From: Chloroflexi bacterium 54-19
GTDB lineage: Bacteria > Chloroflexota > Chloroflexia > Chloroheliales > Chloroheliaceae
Assembly (NCBI GenBank): GCA_001898225.1
Contig: MKTJ01000015.1
Location: forward strand, 1 to 64,000
DNA: 64,000 bases
Reading direction: 5' to 3'
The notes beneath the pieces are model-generated. The model ran no database searches. It was not told the DNA's origin and saw only the letters and a program-made list of their open reading frames with translations. Shown piece by piece: positions 43,639 to 52,763 of this stretch. The translations under genes and the position numbers were made by a program. The stretch's first letter is position 1. The number at the start of each line of letters is the position of its first letter.

Positions 43639-46600
43639 TCAGGCCCCGGCCCATTGGTAAACATCCGCTTCCGGCGAAGTAAAGACTTTTTGCAAGCCGG
43701 GCATATTCAGTTCCGGGGCTTTTTGTTTTTCCGCCGAGCCGTAAAGAATGTACTTCACGTTAAATTGTTTGAGGATAGCGGTGCGCTGCCCCGGCGCGGC
43801 GGTATTATCAAAGACCAGTTTTACCTGGTCCCGTTTGGTGAAGTAGTCGAGGGTCATGGCCCAATGCGCCAGGAAAGGTCGTTGGCCGGTCAGGGCCGGA
43901 ATAAATTCGCCCAATTCCTCGGAAGAAAGCACAACTTCAGGCGGCTGGTTATCCTGGCTCAGCCATTCCATAGCGCTTATTTCATCTCTTTCCAAAAAAT
44001 AGGGGTTGCGGGCGCGGTTCAGGTCCACAAACCGCCAGCCAAACAGGTACAGGGTGGTCGGCAGCACAATCGCCAGCGCCAGAAGCCCTACCCCGATATT
44101 GAGATATTTCAGGCTTTTGCCGGGGTGCGCAGCCCGGCCAGAACGGGCCAGCCAGAGGTCTTTTATGTGGAACAGGGCCGCCAACCCCAGCACGAAAATG
44201 GGTATCTGCCAGCCGTTGAGCAGTTTTATCTGGAAATTGGTAGGGATATAGATTAAGACGAACCCGACCACAAACCATGTCTTGATAAACAGCCAGCGGT
44301 CTTTATTTTTATCCGAGGGGGTTTCACCGGGCAGGGCCGGGGCCGGCACCCACAAACCTGCTACTGCCAGCGCCAGCATCGGGCCCAGCAAAATTGCCAG
44401 GTTTAAGGGGTCGGGCGTAAAGACCCCGGCATTACCGTACTGGGTCAGGACGCCTTTCCAGGTCGGATTGGTCAGGGTGAGATAAGTAAAGTAAAGGGAA
44501 GGCGGCGAAGAAACCAGCCCGATTACCAGGAGGATTTGAAACCATTTTTTATCGAACCGGCGACTTTGCCAGCTTTTTAAAAAGAAGAAGCAGCCCGGCA
44601 CGGCGTAGACGGTTATTAAATCGTAAGCGTGTTCAAGGCCAAGAATTAAAGCCAGCAGAGCCGCCCCCACTCCCCATTTGAAGCGGGCGGCAGGGCCTGG
44701 AGCTTCGTAGGCCTTGTTAGCCGAGTAGAAAATCGCCAGGATTAAACCCGCCGATAAAAGCTCGTGGGGGAAGGCCAGCGCCGAAAGAAAGCTGTTTGCC
44801 TCGGTTACATAGACCGCCAGGGGATTTGCCAGCGAACCGGTAAACTGTTTGAAAATAACCGGTATCCAGCCCCAGCCACTCCCGAACATTATTAACAGGA
44901 AGGCGACTCGTCGTTGGAGGGTGCCGGGAAGGATAAACTGGCAAAACAACCAGGCCAGCCAGCCAAAAAAGATTATCGAGCCAACCCGGAAAAGCTGGTA
45001 AACCAGCACCTGGTCGAACCCGGTCAGGCGTTGAAACTGGGCCAACCCCCACCATAAAAGGTTGAAAAAGGCCGGGTCGTTTGCCTCCGGGGTCAGGGGA
45101 TTGATAATCAGCCAGCTATGGGTCATTTCCCGCATCCAGGCAAAATACTGCAAAGTGTCGGGTACATCCAGCATTATGCCCATAAATATTTTGTCAGGCG
45201 TAGAACGCCAGTACCCGAACAGGTAGGGCAGCGTGGTAATGACGACCAGTAGGGCCGTACCAACAACCGCAAACCTGGGAAATCCTTGCCTGGCCCGGCT
45301 AATTTCTTTGGGAGTTTCCCCGGGTAACTCGCGCAGTTCCATTGAAGCCGTTTCCAGGCGGACTTCCAGCCGGACCCAGTTTTCCGGCGTCGAAAGCGGT
45401 TGGGATTGCGAACGCCCGCGCCTCGGCCAGCGAAATAAGACGAGATAAAGCAACCCGATAACCGCCAGGAGGGGTAAAAAGCTTAAAGGGCCTTTTAGAC
45501 CCAGCAGCATGCCAGGGTTGCGCGCCAGGTTGCCGGAGAACAGTTGCGGCCATAAATAATCGGTCAGGGGACTGCTCAGTTCATCGGAAGGCCATTCTCG
45601 CCCGGCCAGCGAAGCGGGTACAATAACCAGCCAGGCGATTCCAAGCCCCAGCCAGTAAGCAACGGTTACAGGTTTGGACCAGGCCTGCCCCTGAATTTTT
45701 TTCAGGACAAAAACAATACTGAAGGTCAAAAAAGGCAGACAGGGTATCAGGTAGCGCGGCCCAAAACTGAACCCGCCCCACCACATCGCCGAACTGGCGT
45801 TAAACAGCCAGAAAGCCAGGCAGGACCAGAGACAAACCAGGGTTTCCACCCGGTAAGTGGCGTTTCTGAGGCCAAAATATAACCCCGGAATTGCCAGCAG
45901 CAGGAAGGGCGACATCAAAAATATCCCCCGGTAAGGGCTGACCAGCAGACCCACCAGCGCGTCCGGGTGGGGGTAAGTCAGGCTCAGGAAGCCCTGGGAA
46001 TGGCGGTCGGCCCAGAGGAGCGAATATTCATAGCCTACCGGCAAAGGCGTTCCAAACGCCAGCAAATCGTACCCGACTAACAAAACCCCGGTCGGGATGG
46101 TCCCCAGCGCCAGCCAGCCAAACCGGGCCAGCAGGTTGGGCCGAGGCGTCGTAAACAGGGCATACAGGCCAAGTGGAACGGCAATCAGGACCGACTCATA
46201 TTGAGATAAGACGCTAAACCCCAGCAAAAAACCCACTAAAACCAGCCAACCGGGCGACCCTCGCTCGTTTTTCATGCGCCACAGTAAATAGAAACTGGTA
46301 AAAAGGAGGGAAGCCGCCAGGGCGTGGTTATAGAAAAGCGAACTGTACGGGAAAAGGGTCGTGCCCAGGGCCAGGCCGAGGGCCAGACTGAGGCTGAGCC
46401 AGTACCTTCCAAGCACCTGGTAGGCCCAGCGCCAGAAAAGACAAATCATCAGGGCGGTAGGTATTCCGGCCAGCAGGATGGAAAGTCCAATCCGGGCCAG
46501 CGCCCCGATAACCTTATCCCGTAGGGCGCTGACCTGGTCGCCGGTCTGGTTAAAGGTCTGGTCCAGGGTTTTGGACTTTGCGAATTGATTGATAGCCCAG

Positions 46601-46947
46601 TCGCCCACCGGGTTAGAAATAGCCAGTTTTAGTAGAGCATAGGGCGCAATCCCGGCCAGGGCCGGGCCGGGCGGTTTGTCGGAATAATAGTGCCCTTTGT
46701 AAAAGGCGTAGTCCCCGGTTGTAGAGGCAAATTTATCAATCTGGACGGTGCCGTAATCGACGACAGAACGCACCAGGCTAAGCCGTGAATTCTGGTTCCA
46801 ATCGTTCCACCGGGGGGCGCAATAGCTATAAAGAGCCACCAGGGCCAGGAAAAGGAAAATCAAGGCTTTGCGTGAAGGGCCTGCCGCCGGGTGCAAGGTC
46901 GGGGGCGGGTCGGGTAGCTTCTGGGAGACTGAATTTAAGGTTTGCAC
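43639..46947 (-). CDS. Tandem GT-C-type membrane glycosyltransferase (two fused halves)
   Basis: An 1102-aa, very hydrophobic protein with two complete GT-C-like units. Unit 1 (about 27-510) has an acidic first outer loop (RSVVDYGTVQIDKF), then FYKGHYYSDKPPGPALAGI, the ArnT/GT39-type pattern. After a hydrophilic linker (about 510-552), unit 2 starts again with a TM helix and an outer loop holding MLDVPDTLQYFAWMRE, and ends in a soluble region (MEWLSQDNQPPEVVLSSEEL and onward) found at the C-terminus of bacterial GT-C proteins. Such enzymes use polyprenyl-phosphate sugars to glycosylate glycans, lipids or proteins outside the membrane. Two units in one chain is unusual. The GTG start has AGGT upstream. 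No frame break separates the halves. Confidence 0.85.
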   Translation of the reverse strand: MQTLNSVSQKLPDPPPTLHPAAGPSRKALIFLFLALVALYSYCAPRWNDWNQNSRLSLVRSVVDYGTVQIDKFASTTGDYAFYKGHYYSDKPPGPALAGIAPYALLKLAISNPVGDWAINQFAKSKTLDQTFNQTGDQVSALRDKVIGALARIGLSILLAGIPTALMICLFWRWAYQVLGRYWLSLSLALGLALGTTLFPYSSLFYNHALAASLLFTSFYLLWRMKNERGSPGWLVLVGFLLGFSVLSQYESVLIAVPLGLYALFTTPRPNLLARFGWLALGTIPTGVLLVGYDLLAFGTPLPVGYEYSLLWADRHSQGFLSLTYPHPDALVGLLVSPYRGIFLMSPFLLLAIPGLYFGLRNATYRVETLVCLWSCLAFWLFNASSAMWWGGFSFGPRYLIPCLPFLTFSIVFVLKKIQGQAWSKPVTVAYWLGLGIAWLVIVPASLAGREWPSDELSSPLTDYLWPQLFSGNLARNPGMLLGLKGPLSFLPLLAVIGLLYLVLFRWPRRGRSQSQPLSTPENWVRLEVRLETASMELRELPGETPKEISRARQGFPRFAVVGTALLVVITTLPYLFGYWRSTPDKIFMGIMLDVPDTLQYFAWMREMTHSWLIINPLTPEANDPAFFNLLWWGLAQFQRLTGFDQVLVYQLFRVGSIIFFGWLAWLFCQFILPGTLQRRVAFLLIMFGSGWGWIPVIFKQFTGSLANPLAVYVTEANSFLSALAFPHELLSAGLILAIFYSANKAYEAPGPAARFKWGVGAALLALILGLEHAYDLITVYAVPGCFFFLKSWQSRRFDKKWFQILLVIGLVSSPPSLYFTYLTLTNPTWKGVLTQYGNAGVFTPDPLNLAILLGPMLALAVAGLWVPAPALPGETPSDKNKDRWLFIKTWFVVGFVLIYIPTNFQIKLLNGWQIPIFVLGLAALFHIKDLWLARSGRAAHPGKSLKYLNIGVGLLALAIVLPTTLYLFGWRFVDLNRARNPYFLERDEISAMEWLSQDNQPPEVVLSSEELGEFIPALTGQRPFLAHWAMTLDYFTKRDQVKLVFDNTAAPGQRTAILKQFNVKYILYGSAEKQKAPELNMPGLQKVFTSPEADVYQWAGA

Positions 46948-47132
46948 TTTTTACCTGCTTGCCGGATTTGTTACTAACCTTTCGGTGACGCAAGTGCCAA
47001 TTGGTTTGGTTCGGTTCCTCCAGGAATCTTTGTTGGACTTATTTGATTCTGCCGGTTGAGCGTTAAAGGGGGGTGAAATATTCAGGGGATTAAGTTAATG
47101 TTGTTTAATAACCGGGTTCTCTGGCTTTTGGC

Positions 47133-48842
47133 CTAGGGTTTACGGGTTATTTTGGAACAGCCCAGTTTTATTGGACCCTGGTGGCCCGTTACGGTTATAT
47201 TAATACCAAGGTTCGATTTTATCAGCAGCCCGTTTACGGTCGAATTGCCGCTGAGGGACAGGCTTTTCTGGGAAATACCCGTGCCATCCAGCACTATGGC
47301 CGGGCCGCCCTTCGTAGCGCAAATACCAAAAATGGAAGCCCCGGCAGGTAATACCAGGCCGCTGCCTTGCAAAGTAATGGTAGTATTTTGGGGCAGGTCT
47401 AGGATAATTGATTTATTGGGATTGCTCGGATTCGCCGTAAGAAAATTTATGGCATGGCGCAGGGTCCCGCAAATATCAATATCCATGTTATTAATTACGA
47501 ACAGGTGGTTGCAACTGTCCGCCGGGTCCAAGCGCCCGTAATAAATGGTCGTCCCCGAACCGGTTAAGGCAAAAAAGAGCAGCTCAACTGTTTCGGGCCG
47601 GTTGAACCCGACTACCGACCATTTGGTCGAGGGGCTGGCGTCAAAAGAAATTCCGCTGGTATGGGCCGCGAACAATTGCTGTTCGCCCCAGCTACCGCCC
47701 GAATCTTGCTTCATGTAACACATATCATCATTGCTCAGACACCCGGCGTTGATGCCACCGCCGTGCCCGAAAATGTAGAGGGTTCCCGCGCTATCTATTG
47801 CCAGGGCCGGGTCGTGGGAATAACCGGGCGTAGCGACATCCACCCATCCCGCGTCTTTTTTTGAAACATAATGGACGTGCCCGTAGGTGTTGCGCTGGTC
47901 GAAATCCTCAATATAGGTTAAATGGCGCGTCCCGTCCCACCCGATAATAAGGCTCGGCCCTTGGTCGATATTGATACCGGCCTGGGTGCTGGTCCAGACC
48001 GGGGAGGCGCTGACCGTTTCAATAGCGCCCCAATTGGAAGGGGCTGAAAAGGTCCGGGCCAGGATTTTCCGGGGAGAGGTCGCCTCGGAAACCCAGGCAA
48101 CCGTAACGGTGCTGTCAAGCGGGGATACAGCCAGGGCTGGGTGGTTGGCCGAGCCACTCGAATCGAGTTGGGTTGGCCCGGCGGTGAGGGTAAGGGTAGC
48201 ATTACCGGCATTGTAGGTGTAAGCCCGGTAGACGATGTGGTTACCTCCGGCCCAATAGGCCAGGTGCAGGGTCAGGGCATTATCGAACATAGCCGACATG
48301 CCCGAAGTGCCGATAAAGCCGCCACCCGGATTGAAGGTCGGGTTGCCGCTGGCGAGGGTAAGCGGGGTAGCAAACTGGTTTGTCGTTATATTAAAAACGT
48401 AATCCTGGAGTAAGCCGCCCTGTGTATTAATCAGGACGTGAATGAGATTGGTCCCGTCATAGGCCGTATCCACCGAAATAATTGAATTGCTTGCGGTCAC
48501 CTGGGTGGCCCCGGTGAAAGCCGCGGTGTTGGCGGGCGTGCCCGGTATGGTGGTCCAGTAAACTTTGAGGATGGCCGAAGGATCCCCCTGCCCGGCGAAG
48601 ATGTACAGCCGGTCGTCCTTGGTGCGGATAATCTGGTGAGGTATTACATCGGTAAAGCCCTGGCCGACCGGGAAAAAGGTCGGTGTCGCCTGGGCAGTCT
48701 TGAGAAAAGAACCATCAATTTTACCTGTCTGGGTATCCGGCGTTGGGGTTGAGTATGGCGTTTGAGCGGCATAAAGGTTGGTCGAGAAGATTCCCAGGCA
48801 AATTATGATAAGCATTACCAGCGTGATACCAGATTTAAGCAT
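47133..48842 (-). CDS. Secreted beta-propeller protein with C-terminal CSLREA/beta-helix-like region
   Basis: A 569-aa protein. A signal peptide (1-26, ending ANLYAAQ-like) and a short Pro/Thr linker are followed by a propeller-like region (about 50-420) with repeated YIFAGQGDP, HLAYWAGGNHIVYRAY and TYIEDF-type blades. Residues 435-569 contain CNHLFVINNMDIDICGTLRH, resembling the CSLREA-type opening of right-handed beta-helix proteins, and then strand-rich rungs (SIILDLPQNTTITLQGSGLV). The helix stops after only about 100 residues, short for that fold. Cysteines 435-500 could pair. I do not assign an activity; carbohydrate binding or a surface structural role is possible. It lies 7 bp after the TolB-like gene, in the same array. 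Confidence 0.8.
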   Translation of the reverse strand: MLKSGITLVMLIIICLGIFSTNLYAAQTPYSTPTPDTQTGKIDGSFLKTAQATPTFFPVGQGFTDVIPHQIIRTKDDRLYIFAGQGDPSAILKVYWTTIPGTPANTAAFTGATQVTASNSIISVDTAYDGTNLIHVLINTQGGLLQDYVFNITTNQFATPLTLASGNPTFNPGGGFIGTSGMSAMFDNALTLHLAYWAGGNHIVYRAYTYNAGNATLTLTAGPTQLDSSGSANHPALAVSPLDSTVTVAWVSEATSPRKILARTFSAPSNWGAIETVSASPVWTSTQAGINIDQGPSLIIGWDGTRHLTYIEDFDQRNTYGHVHYVSKKDAGWVDVATPGYSHDPALAIDSAGTLYIFGHGGGINAGCLSNDDMCYMKQDSGGSWGEQQLFAAHTSGISFDASPSTKWSVVGFNRPETVELLFFALTGSGTTIYYGRLDPADSCNHLFVINNMDIDICGTLRHAINFLTANPSNPNKSIILDLPQNTTITLQGSGLVLPAGASIFGICATKGGPAIVLDGTGISQKSLSLSGNSTVNGLLIKSNLGINITVTGHQGPIKLGCSKITRKP

Positions 48843-48849
48843 AATTCCC

Positions 48850-50292
48850 TCAATTCACCCATTTTCCAGAGAAAACATTCTCCGCAATCAGCGAACACGT
48901 TCCTCCGTTAAGGGTTATTTCCCATATGTTGGTGGGTTTGTTGCCGGTCTTCCAACCGGTCGGGTAGACCTCAAATAAAATCTTCCGGCTATCAGGAGCC
49001 CACTGGTAGGCTCCCAGAGTAGTTCCCGGCAGGGCGGCTTCCCCCAGGTCCAGCGGCCAATTCCGGCCAGTCTCTACCTCGAAAAGCCATAAGCGGCTTT
49101 CTTTCTGCGGTCCGGCGGCGGAATTCTGGCGCAAAAAGGCAACGTATTTTCCGTCAGGCGACCATTCCGGGAAATAATCGCTATAACCGTCCGGGGTGGC
49201 AACCGGTAAATTCGCGACCTGCCACTCTTTAGAAGGCTGGTCCTTCGAGCCTGCCTGGGTAAGATAAATTAAAAGTTGGCGCTGGCTGGCCCCGCTGTAG
49301 TCGTAGCGGGTCAGGACAACTTTTTTGCCGTCCGGTGAGACCGTAAAATCCTGGGGGATAACGCCGGGCAGAGGTTGCCAGACCGGTTCCCCGGTAAAAT
49401 TAAAGATACCGAGCGATTGGCGGTCCGGCTCCCAGAAAAAGGCTTTGCTACCACCAGCCGCCCAGGTCAGGGTCGTGCCCACTCGGTCAGCGCCGCTATA
49501 AAGGGGTGCGAGGCTGGTGCCGTCCGGTTGGATGAGCCAGAGTTGGGAGGGACTTAAGTCTCCACCATTCAGGACCAGGCGGCGTTCGTAAGCGATAATA
49601 TCGCCCCCCGGCGACCATTGGGGTTCGGTAGCCCGGATTCCCCGTTCATAAAGCAACTGCCGAGGCGGTTCGCCGGGGCTGGGGTTGGTTTTCACCAGCC
49701 ACAGACTGGCTTCCGACCCGTCCGGTTCGGCCAGGCTATAAACTATTCGCTCTCCGCCGGGAGAAATCGTAAAATCCATTACCTGGCGGTTGGTTTCAAA
49801 GGTTAAAGGCCGGGCTGTTTCCCGGCCACCTGCCACAGCCTGTAGCCATAAATTTACGGCGGTCCCTTCTCTTTTGAGGAAAGCAACCCGGTTCGGTCGG
49901 GTCTGAAAGGTCCATTCGAGAGCCCGGTAATCGGAGCGACCGCCATCTTGCAATTTCAAACCGCCCCGCAACCGCACCCGGTAAGCGGTATCGCTCCTGA
50001 GGGGCGCGGCTGGCATAAAAATAAGGGTCGTATCTTTCCAGCTAAAATCCCCAGGGGTGGCCGGGTCAAGCGTAAAGGCCGCTTCGACCGCCGCCTGGGC
50101 CGGTTGGGCTTTTCCCTGGAAGGAAAGCTCAATCTGAGGTAGACCCGCCGGGCCTTCCGCCAGGTAGCGCAGGTCGGCGGCCAGGGGCTGCCCGGCTTTG
50201 TCCCCTGAAACCAGTAAAAAAGCCAGGGCAAAGCCGAGCGTCGCCAGTATACCGCCTGCTATCACATAAAATTGCCGGGTTGTTTTTAACAC
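48850..50292 (-). CDS. Membrane-anchored Ig-like + TolB/PD40-propeller protein
   Basis: About 480 aa. An N-terminal helix (FYVIAGGILATLGFALAFLL) anchors or exports it. An Ig-like domain of the SbsA type (about residues 50-130, KDTTLIFMPAAPLRSDTAYR) precedes a WD40/PD40-type propeller whose blades read EPQWSPGGDIIAYERR, DFTVSPDGKKVVLTRY, YFPEWSPDGKYVAFLRQ and YQWAPDSRKILFEVYP. These features suggest a surface protein that binds a ligand rather than an enzyme. I prefer GTG 50292, with AAGGGG just upstream, to the ATG at 50331, which lacks a ribosome site. It sits between the DUF1980 gene and the secreted propeller gene. Confidence 0.8.
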   Translation of the reverse strand: MLKTTRQFYVIAGGILATLGFALAFLLVSGDKAGQPLAADLRYLAEGPAGLPQIELSFQGKAQPAQAAVEAAFTLDPATPGDFSWKDTTLIFMPAAPLRSDTAYRVRLRGGLKLQDGGRSDYRALEWTFQTRPNRVAFLKREGTAVNLWLQAVAGGRETARPLTFETNRQVMDFTISPGGERIVYSLAEPDGSEASLWLVKTNPSPGEPPRQLLYERGIRATEPQWSPGGDIIAYERRLVLNGGDLSPSQLWLIQPDGTSLAPLYSGADRVGTTLTWAAGGSKAFFWEPDRQSLGIFNFTGEPVWQPLPGVIPQDFTVSPDGKKVVLTRYDYSGASQRQLLIYLTQAGSKDQPSKEWQVANLPVATPDGYSDYFPEWSPDGKYVAFLRQNSAAGPQKESRLWLFEVETGRNWPLDLGEAALPGTTLGAYQWAPDSRKILFEVYPTGWKTGNKPTNIWEITLNGGTCSLIAENVFSGKWVN

Positions 50293-50367
50293 TCCATCCC
50301 CTTTCCGGCTTTCAACCGGTATGATTTCCATCCGAAAGCCGGGTTTGAATAAGCAGTAAATGCTTTC

Positions 50368-51126
50368 TTAAGGATAAATATAGGGCTGCGCCGGTGGCGG
50401 TGTTATTTCCAGGTCGGTGGCATTAAAGACGATACCGCCCGTGGAATTCCGGCCAACCGAACCCCGTACCCTGACCCACTGGTCTGCTTCCAGTTCAATA
50501 TTTTTGGAGGCTACCACCGGCAGGCGCAAGGTGGTGCTATCGGCGGTGCAGCAGACCACCACGTAACGCGCCAGGAAGAAATAACGCTGGGTCGTATTGG
50601 CCGGTAAAATTACAAACCCGGTAACATCTACCGGCGACCCCACCAGTTTTTCGGCCCGTTGGGCGTTGTTCAGGGCGGCGCTCCAATCCAAGAGGTTCCA
50701 TTTTGCCGTTTCCAGGGTGGCAGGGTCCTCCCAGGTCTGCTTTTGGACCGCCTCTGTCAAAGCCCGGTTAATGTTGCTGCCGGACGTACCTTCCTGGGCG
50801 GTACCGGCCACGTTACTCAAAGGACGCGGCATTACCAGGAGACCTGCCAGGGCAATCAAACAGACCGGCAGCAGCATTTTTAAGTTAACTACCTGGCCGG
50901 AAGGTTGGCCGGGCAGTAATTGCTTCTGCAAAATCCAGCCGCCCAGGAAGGCCAGGGTTATGCCGGTTAACGCTATCAGCAAATTAAAGCGAGGATGCAA
51001 ATAGTAACTCAGCGTGCCGTCCAACAACCGCCAGCCCAGCCAGGCGCTTAACGCCAGTAAAACCAGGCTAACCGTGAGGTTGCCTGCCCTGTTCTGGAGT
51101 TGTTTACCGGACCAAAAATGTCTCAT
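50368..51126 (-). CDS. TIGR03943/DUF1980 family protein (YcgQ-like permease partner)
   Basis: About 252 aa. Two N-terminal TM pairs (LTVSLVLLALSAWLGWRLL, LIALTGITLAFLGGWIL, LLPVCLIALAGLLVM) precede a soluble domain with RYFFLARYVVVCCTADSTTL; the C-C-T-A-D motif is characteristic of DUF1980. This family is regularly encoded beside UPF0718 permeases, as here, and the pair resembles YcgQ/YcgR of Bacillus. The frame is open to 51483, overlapping the permease gene, but that stretch has no family similarity. I place the start at ATG 51126 just after the permease stop; GTG 51150 is an alternative. The conserved cysteines suggest metal handling (inference). Confidence 0.85.
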   Translation of the reverse strand: MRHFWSGKQLQNRAGNLTVSLVLLALSAWLGWRLLDGTLSYYLHPRFNLLIALTGITLAFLGGWILQKQLLPGQPSGQVVNLKMLLPVCLIALAGLLVMPRPLSNVAGTAQEGTSGSNINRALTEAVQKQTWEDPATLETAKWNLLDWSAALNNAQRAEKLVGSPVDVTGFVILPANTTQRYFFLARYVVVCCTADSTTLRLPVVASKNIELEADQWVRVRGSVGRNSTGGIVFNATDLEITPPPAQPYIYP

Positions 51127-51152
51127 AAAACCGGCCCCGTTTATTTTCACTT

Positions 51153-52406
51153 CTAGCTGACCCACAGGTTGAGAAATAGAGTCAAGACTAATATCAGGCT
51201 GAAACAAAACACCGCGATAAAAGCGATAGTCCGCCAGCGCAACAACAACCGGTATAAGAAGATAGTTTTTAGATTGACTAAAGGCCCGAAGACTAAAAAG
51301 GCCAGGATTGAACCGGTGGGAGATACGCTGGTAAAACTTAAAGCCACAAAAGCATCGGCGGAGGAACAAATGCTCATCAGACCGGCCAGCAGCATAAAAA
51401 CCAGCGCTGATAAAAGCGGTCCCTGGGCCAGGTCCAAAAAAATCCGAGATGAGATAGCGGTCTGAAATAAACTTGCCAGGCAAATACCGGGTAAAACTAT
51501 TTGCACTGCTTCTATAAATTCACCGGTTGTGCCGGTTACAAAGTTATTAAAGCCGGTGACCCTAGCGGAACGGTCTGGCCTTTCCCCCGGTTGTGAGACC
51601 GTTTCATTTTCAGCGTGATTGTGGTGTTGGTGGGGCACGTCGGGTTCATCTTCAGCCGGTCTGCCTGAAACAAAAAGCTCGTCCGGTTGCGGGTAAAGAC
51701 TTAAAAGGAGGGCTATGCTAAGCGCCACGACCAGGGCTAACCCGGCCCGGCCCAGGATTATGAGCCAGTTGCCCTCGAAAGCCAGGTAGGTCACCAGCAG
51801 AGTTACCGGGTTTATAACGGGCGCGGCCAGCAAAAATACCAGGGTCAGGGCCACGGGAGCCCCTTCCCGGTTGACCCGCCGGGCGATTGAGGCCGTGCCA
51901 CATTCGCAAACCGGGAGCGCCAGCCCCATCCCGACCCCGGTAAGGACCGCCCCGGCCCGGTTTCTGGCCGCCCTTCGCCATATATTCAGGCGGCTAAATT
52001 TCGAGGAGGCCAGGGCGGTCGCCAGGAGCGCCCCCAATAACAGGAAGGGTAAAATTTCAATCACCAACCCCAGCAGCACATTCCAGAAATTTGAGAAAGC
52101 GACCGGACCCGCAAACCAGGCCATGACCACACTCAAACCGATTACCGCCAGGGGTAGCAACGGCCTGACCCATTCCCCGGCCACCTTTAACCCCTGCAAG
52201 ACCGGCCGCCGCGCTAAAGAAACTTTTGAGTTCAGGGGTAAATCTGTTATTGGCGCCAGGACATTGGTTTTTTGAATCTTTACAAAAGGCGCGCTGTTCA
52301 GGGTTTTTTCAAAAGGGCTGTTAGTGATTAAACTACCCGTCCCGGAATTAAGTGTAAAAGCGGCCTTATTCTTTTTAAGCGGGGCGGAATTTCTTTTTCT
52401 AGTCAT
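51153..52406 (-). CDS. UPF0718 family permease (YcgR-like)
   Basis: A 417-aa membrane protein with a ~75-residue polar N-terminal extension and about eight TM helices. The family signatures are GMGLALPVCECGTASIARRV (CxC motif) and LMSICSSADAFVALSFTSVS (CSSADA motif), both probably lining the transport path. The loop between the two halves holds DVPHQHHNHAEN, a histidine-rich stretch suited to binding Zn, Ni or another transition metal. Partner protein DUF1980 follows directly. UPF0718 proteins related to ArsP export small organoarsenicals or other solutes; the substrate here is not established. Why it heads a glycan array is unclear. Confidence 0.88.
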   Translation of the reverse strand: MTRKRNSAPLKKNKAAFTLNSGTGSLITNSPFEKTLNSAPFVKIQKTNVLAPITDLPLNSKVSLARRPVLQGLKVAGEWVRPLLPLAVIGLSVVMAWFAGPVAFSNFWNVLLGLVIEILPFLLLGALLATALASSKFSRLNIWRRAARNRAGAVLTGVGMGLALPVCECGTASIARRVNREGAPVALTLVFLLAAPVINPVTLLVTYLAFEGNWLIILGRAGLALVVALSIALLLSLYPQPDELFVSGRPAEDEPDVPHQHHNHAENETVSQPGERPDRSARVTGFNNFVTGTTGEFIEAVQIVLPGICLASLFQTAISSRIFLDLAQGPLLSALVFMLLAGLMSICSSADAFVALSFTSVSPTGSILAFLVFGPLVNLKTIFLYRLLLRWRTIAFIAVFCFSLILVLTLFLNLWVS

Positions 52407-52763
52407 TAATCTGGCCTGTTGGTTGGTGGGGAGCGCTTTTTTAGCTTTTTTAGATTGAATCAGAGCTTGAACCAGGGCTTGTTTTGAATTATTAAAAAGA
52501 GGTGTTAATAGCCAATGAACATCCGGGAGAGGTCCGTTAATTTTCTGTCATGGCCCGGCTTTAACTGGAAAGTTGGGAACGGTTTTCGGTTTCTTAAAAT
52601 TGGTTCATTCGATCATTAAAGGCTTTCACCACACTCTCATAGACCTTTTTTATGCTTGTTTTTATAGTCTGACTCCTGCCTTCCAGGCAAATTTCAAGAA
52701 AGTTAGCAACTTATTAACAGGCGTCTTTCTAAATTTTATTGATTGAAACGGTGGTGAAAGAAA
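52407..52763. promoter_or_regulatory. Divergent intergenic region, permease / FAD enzyme
   Basis: This 357-bp region separates divergent genes and should hold both promoters. It is AT-rich, particularly 52430-52500 and 52690-52740. I recognise no RNA element or operator in it. Confidence 0.4.

Noticed and set aside
51127..51483. 119-residue N-terminal extension of the DUF1980 protein
   Set aside because: It overlaps the permease coding region in another frame and has no DUF1980 similarity.
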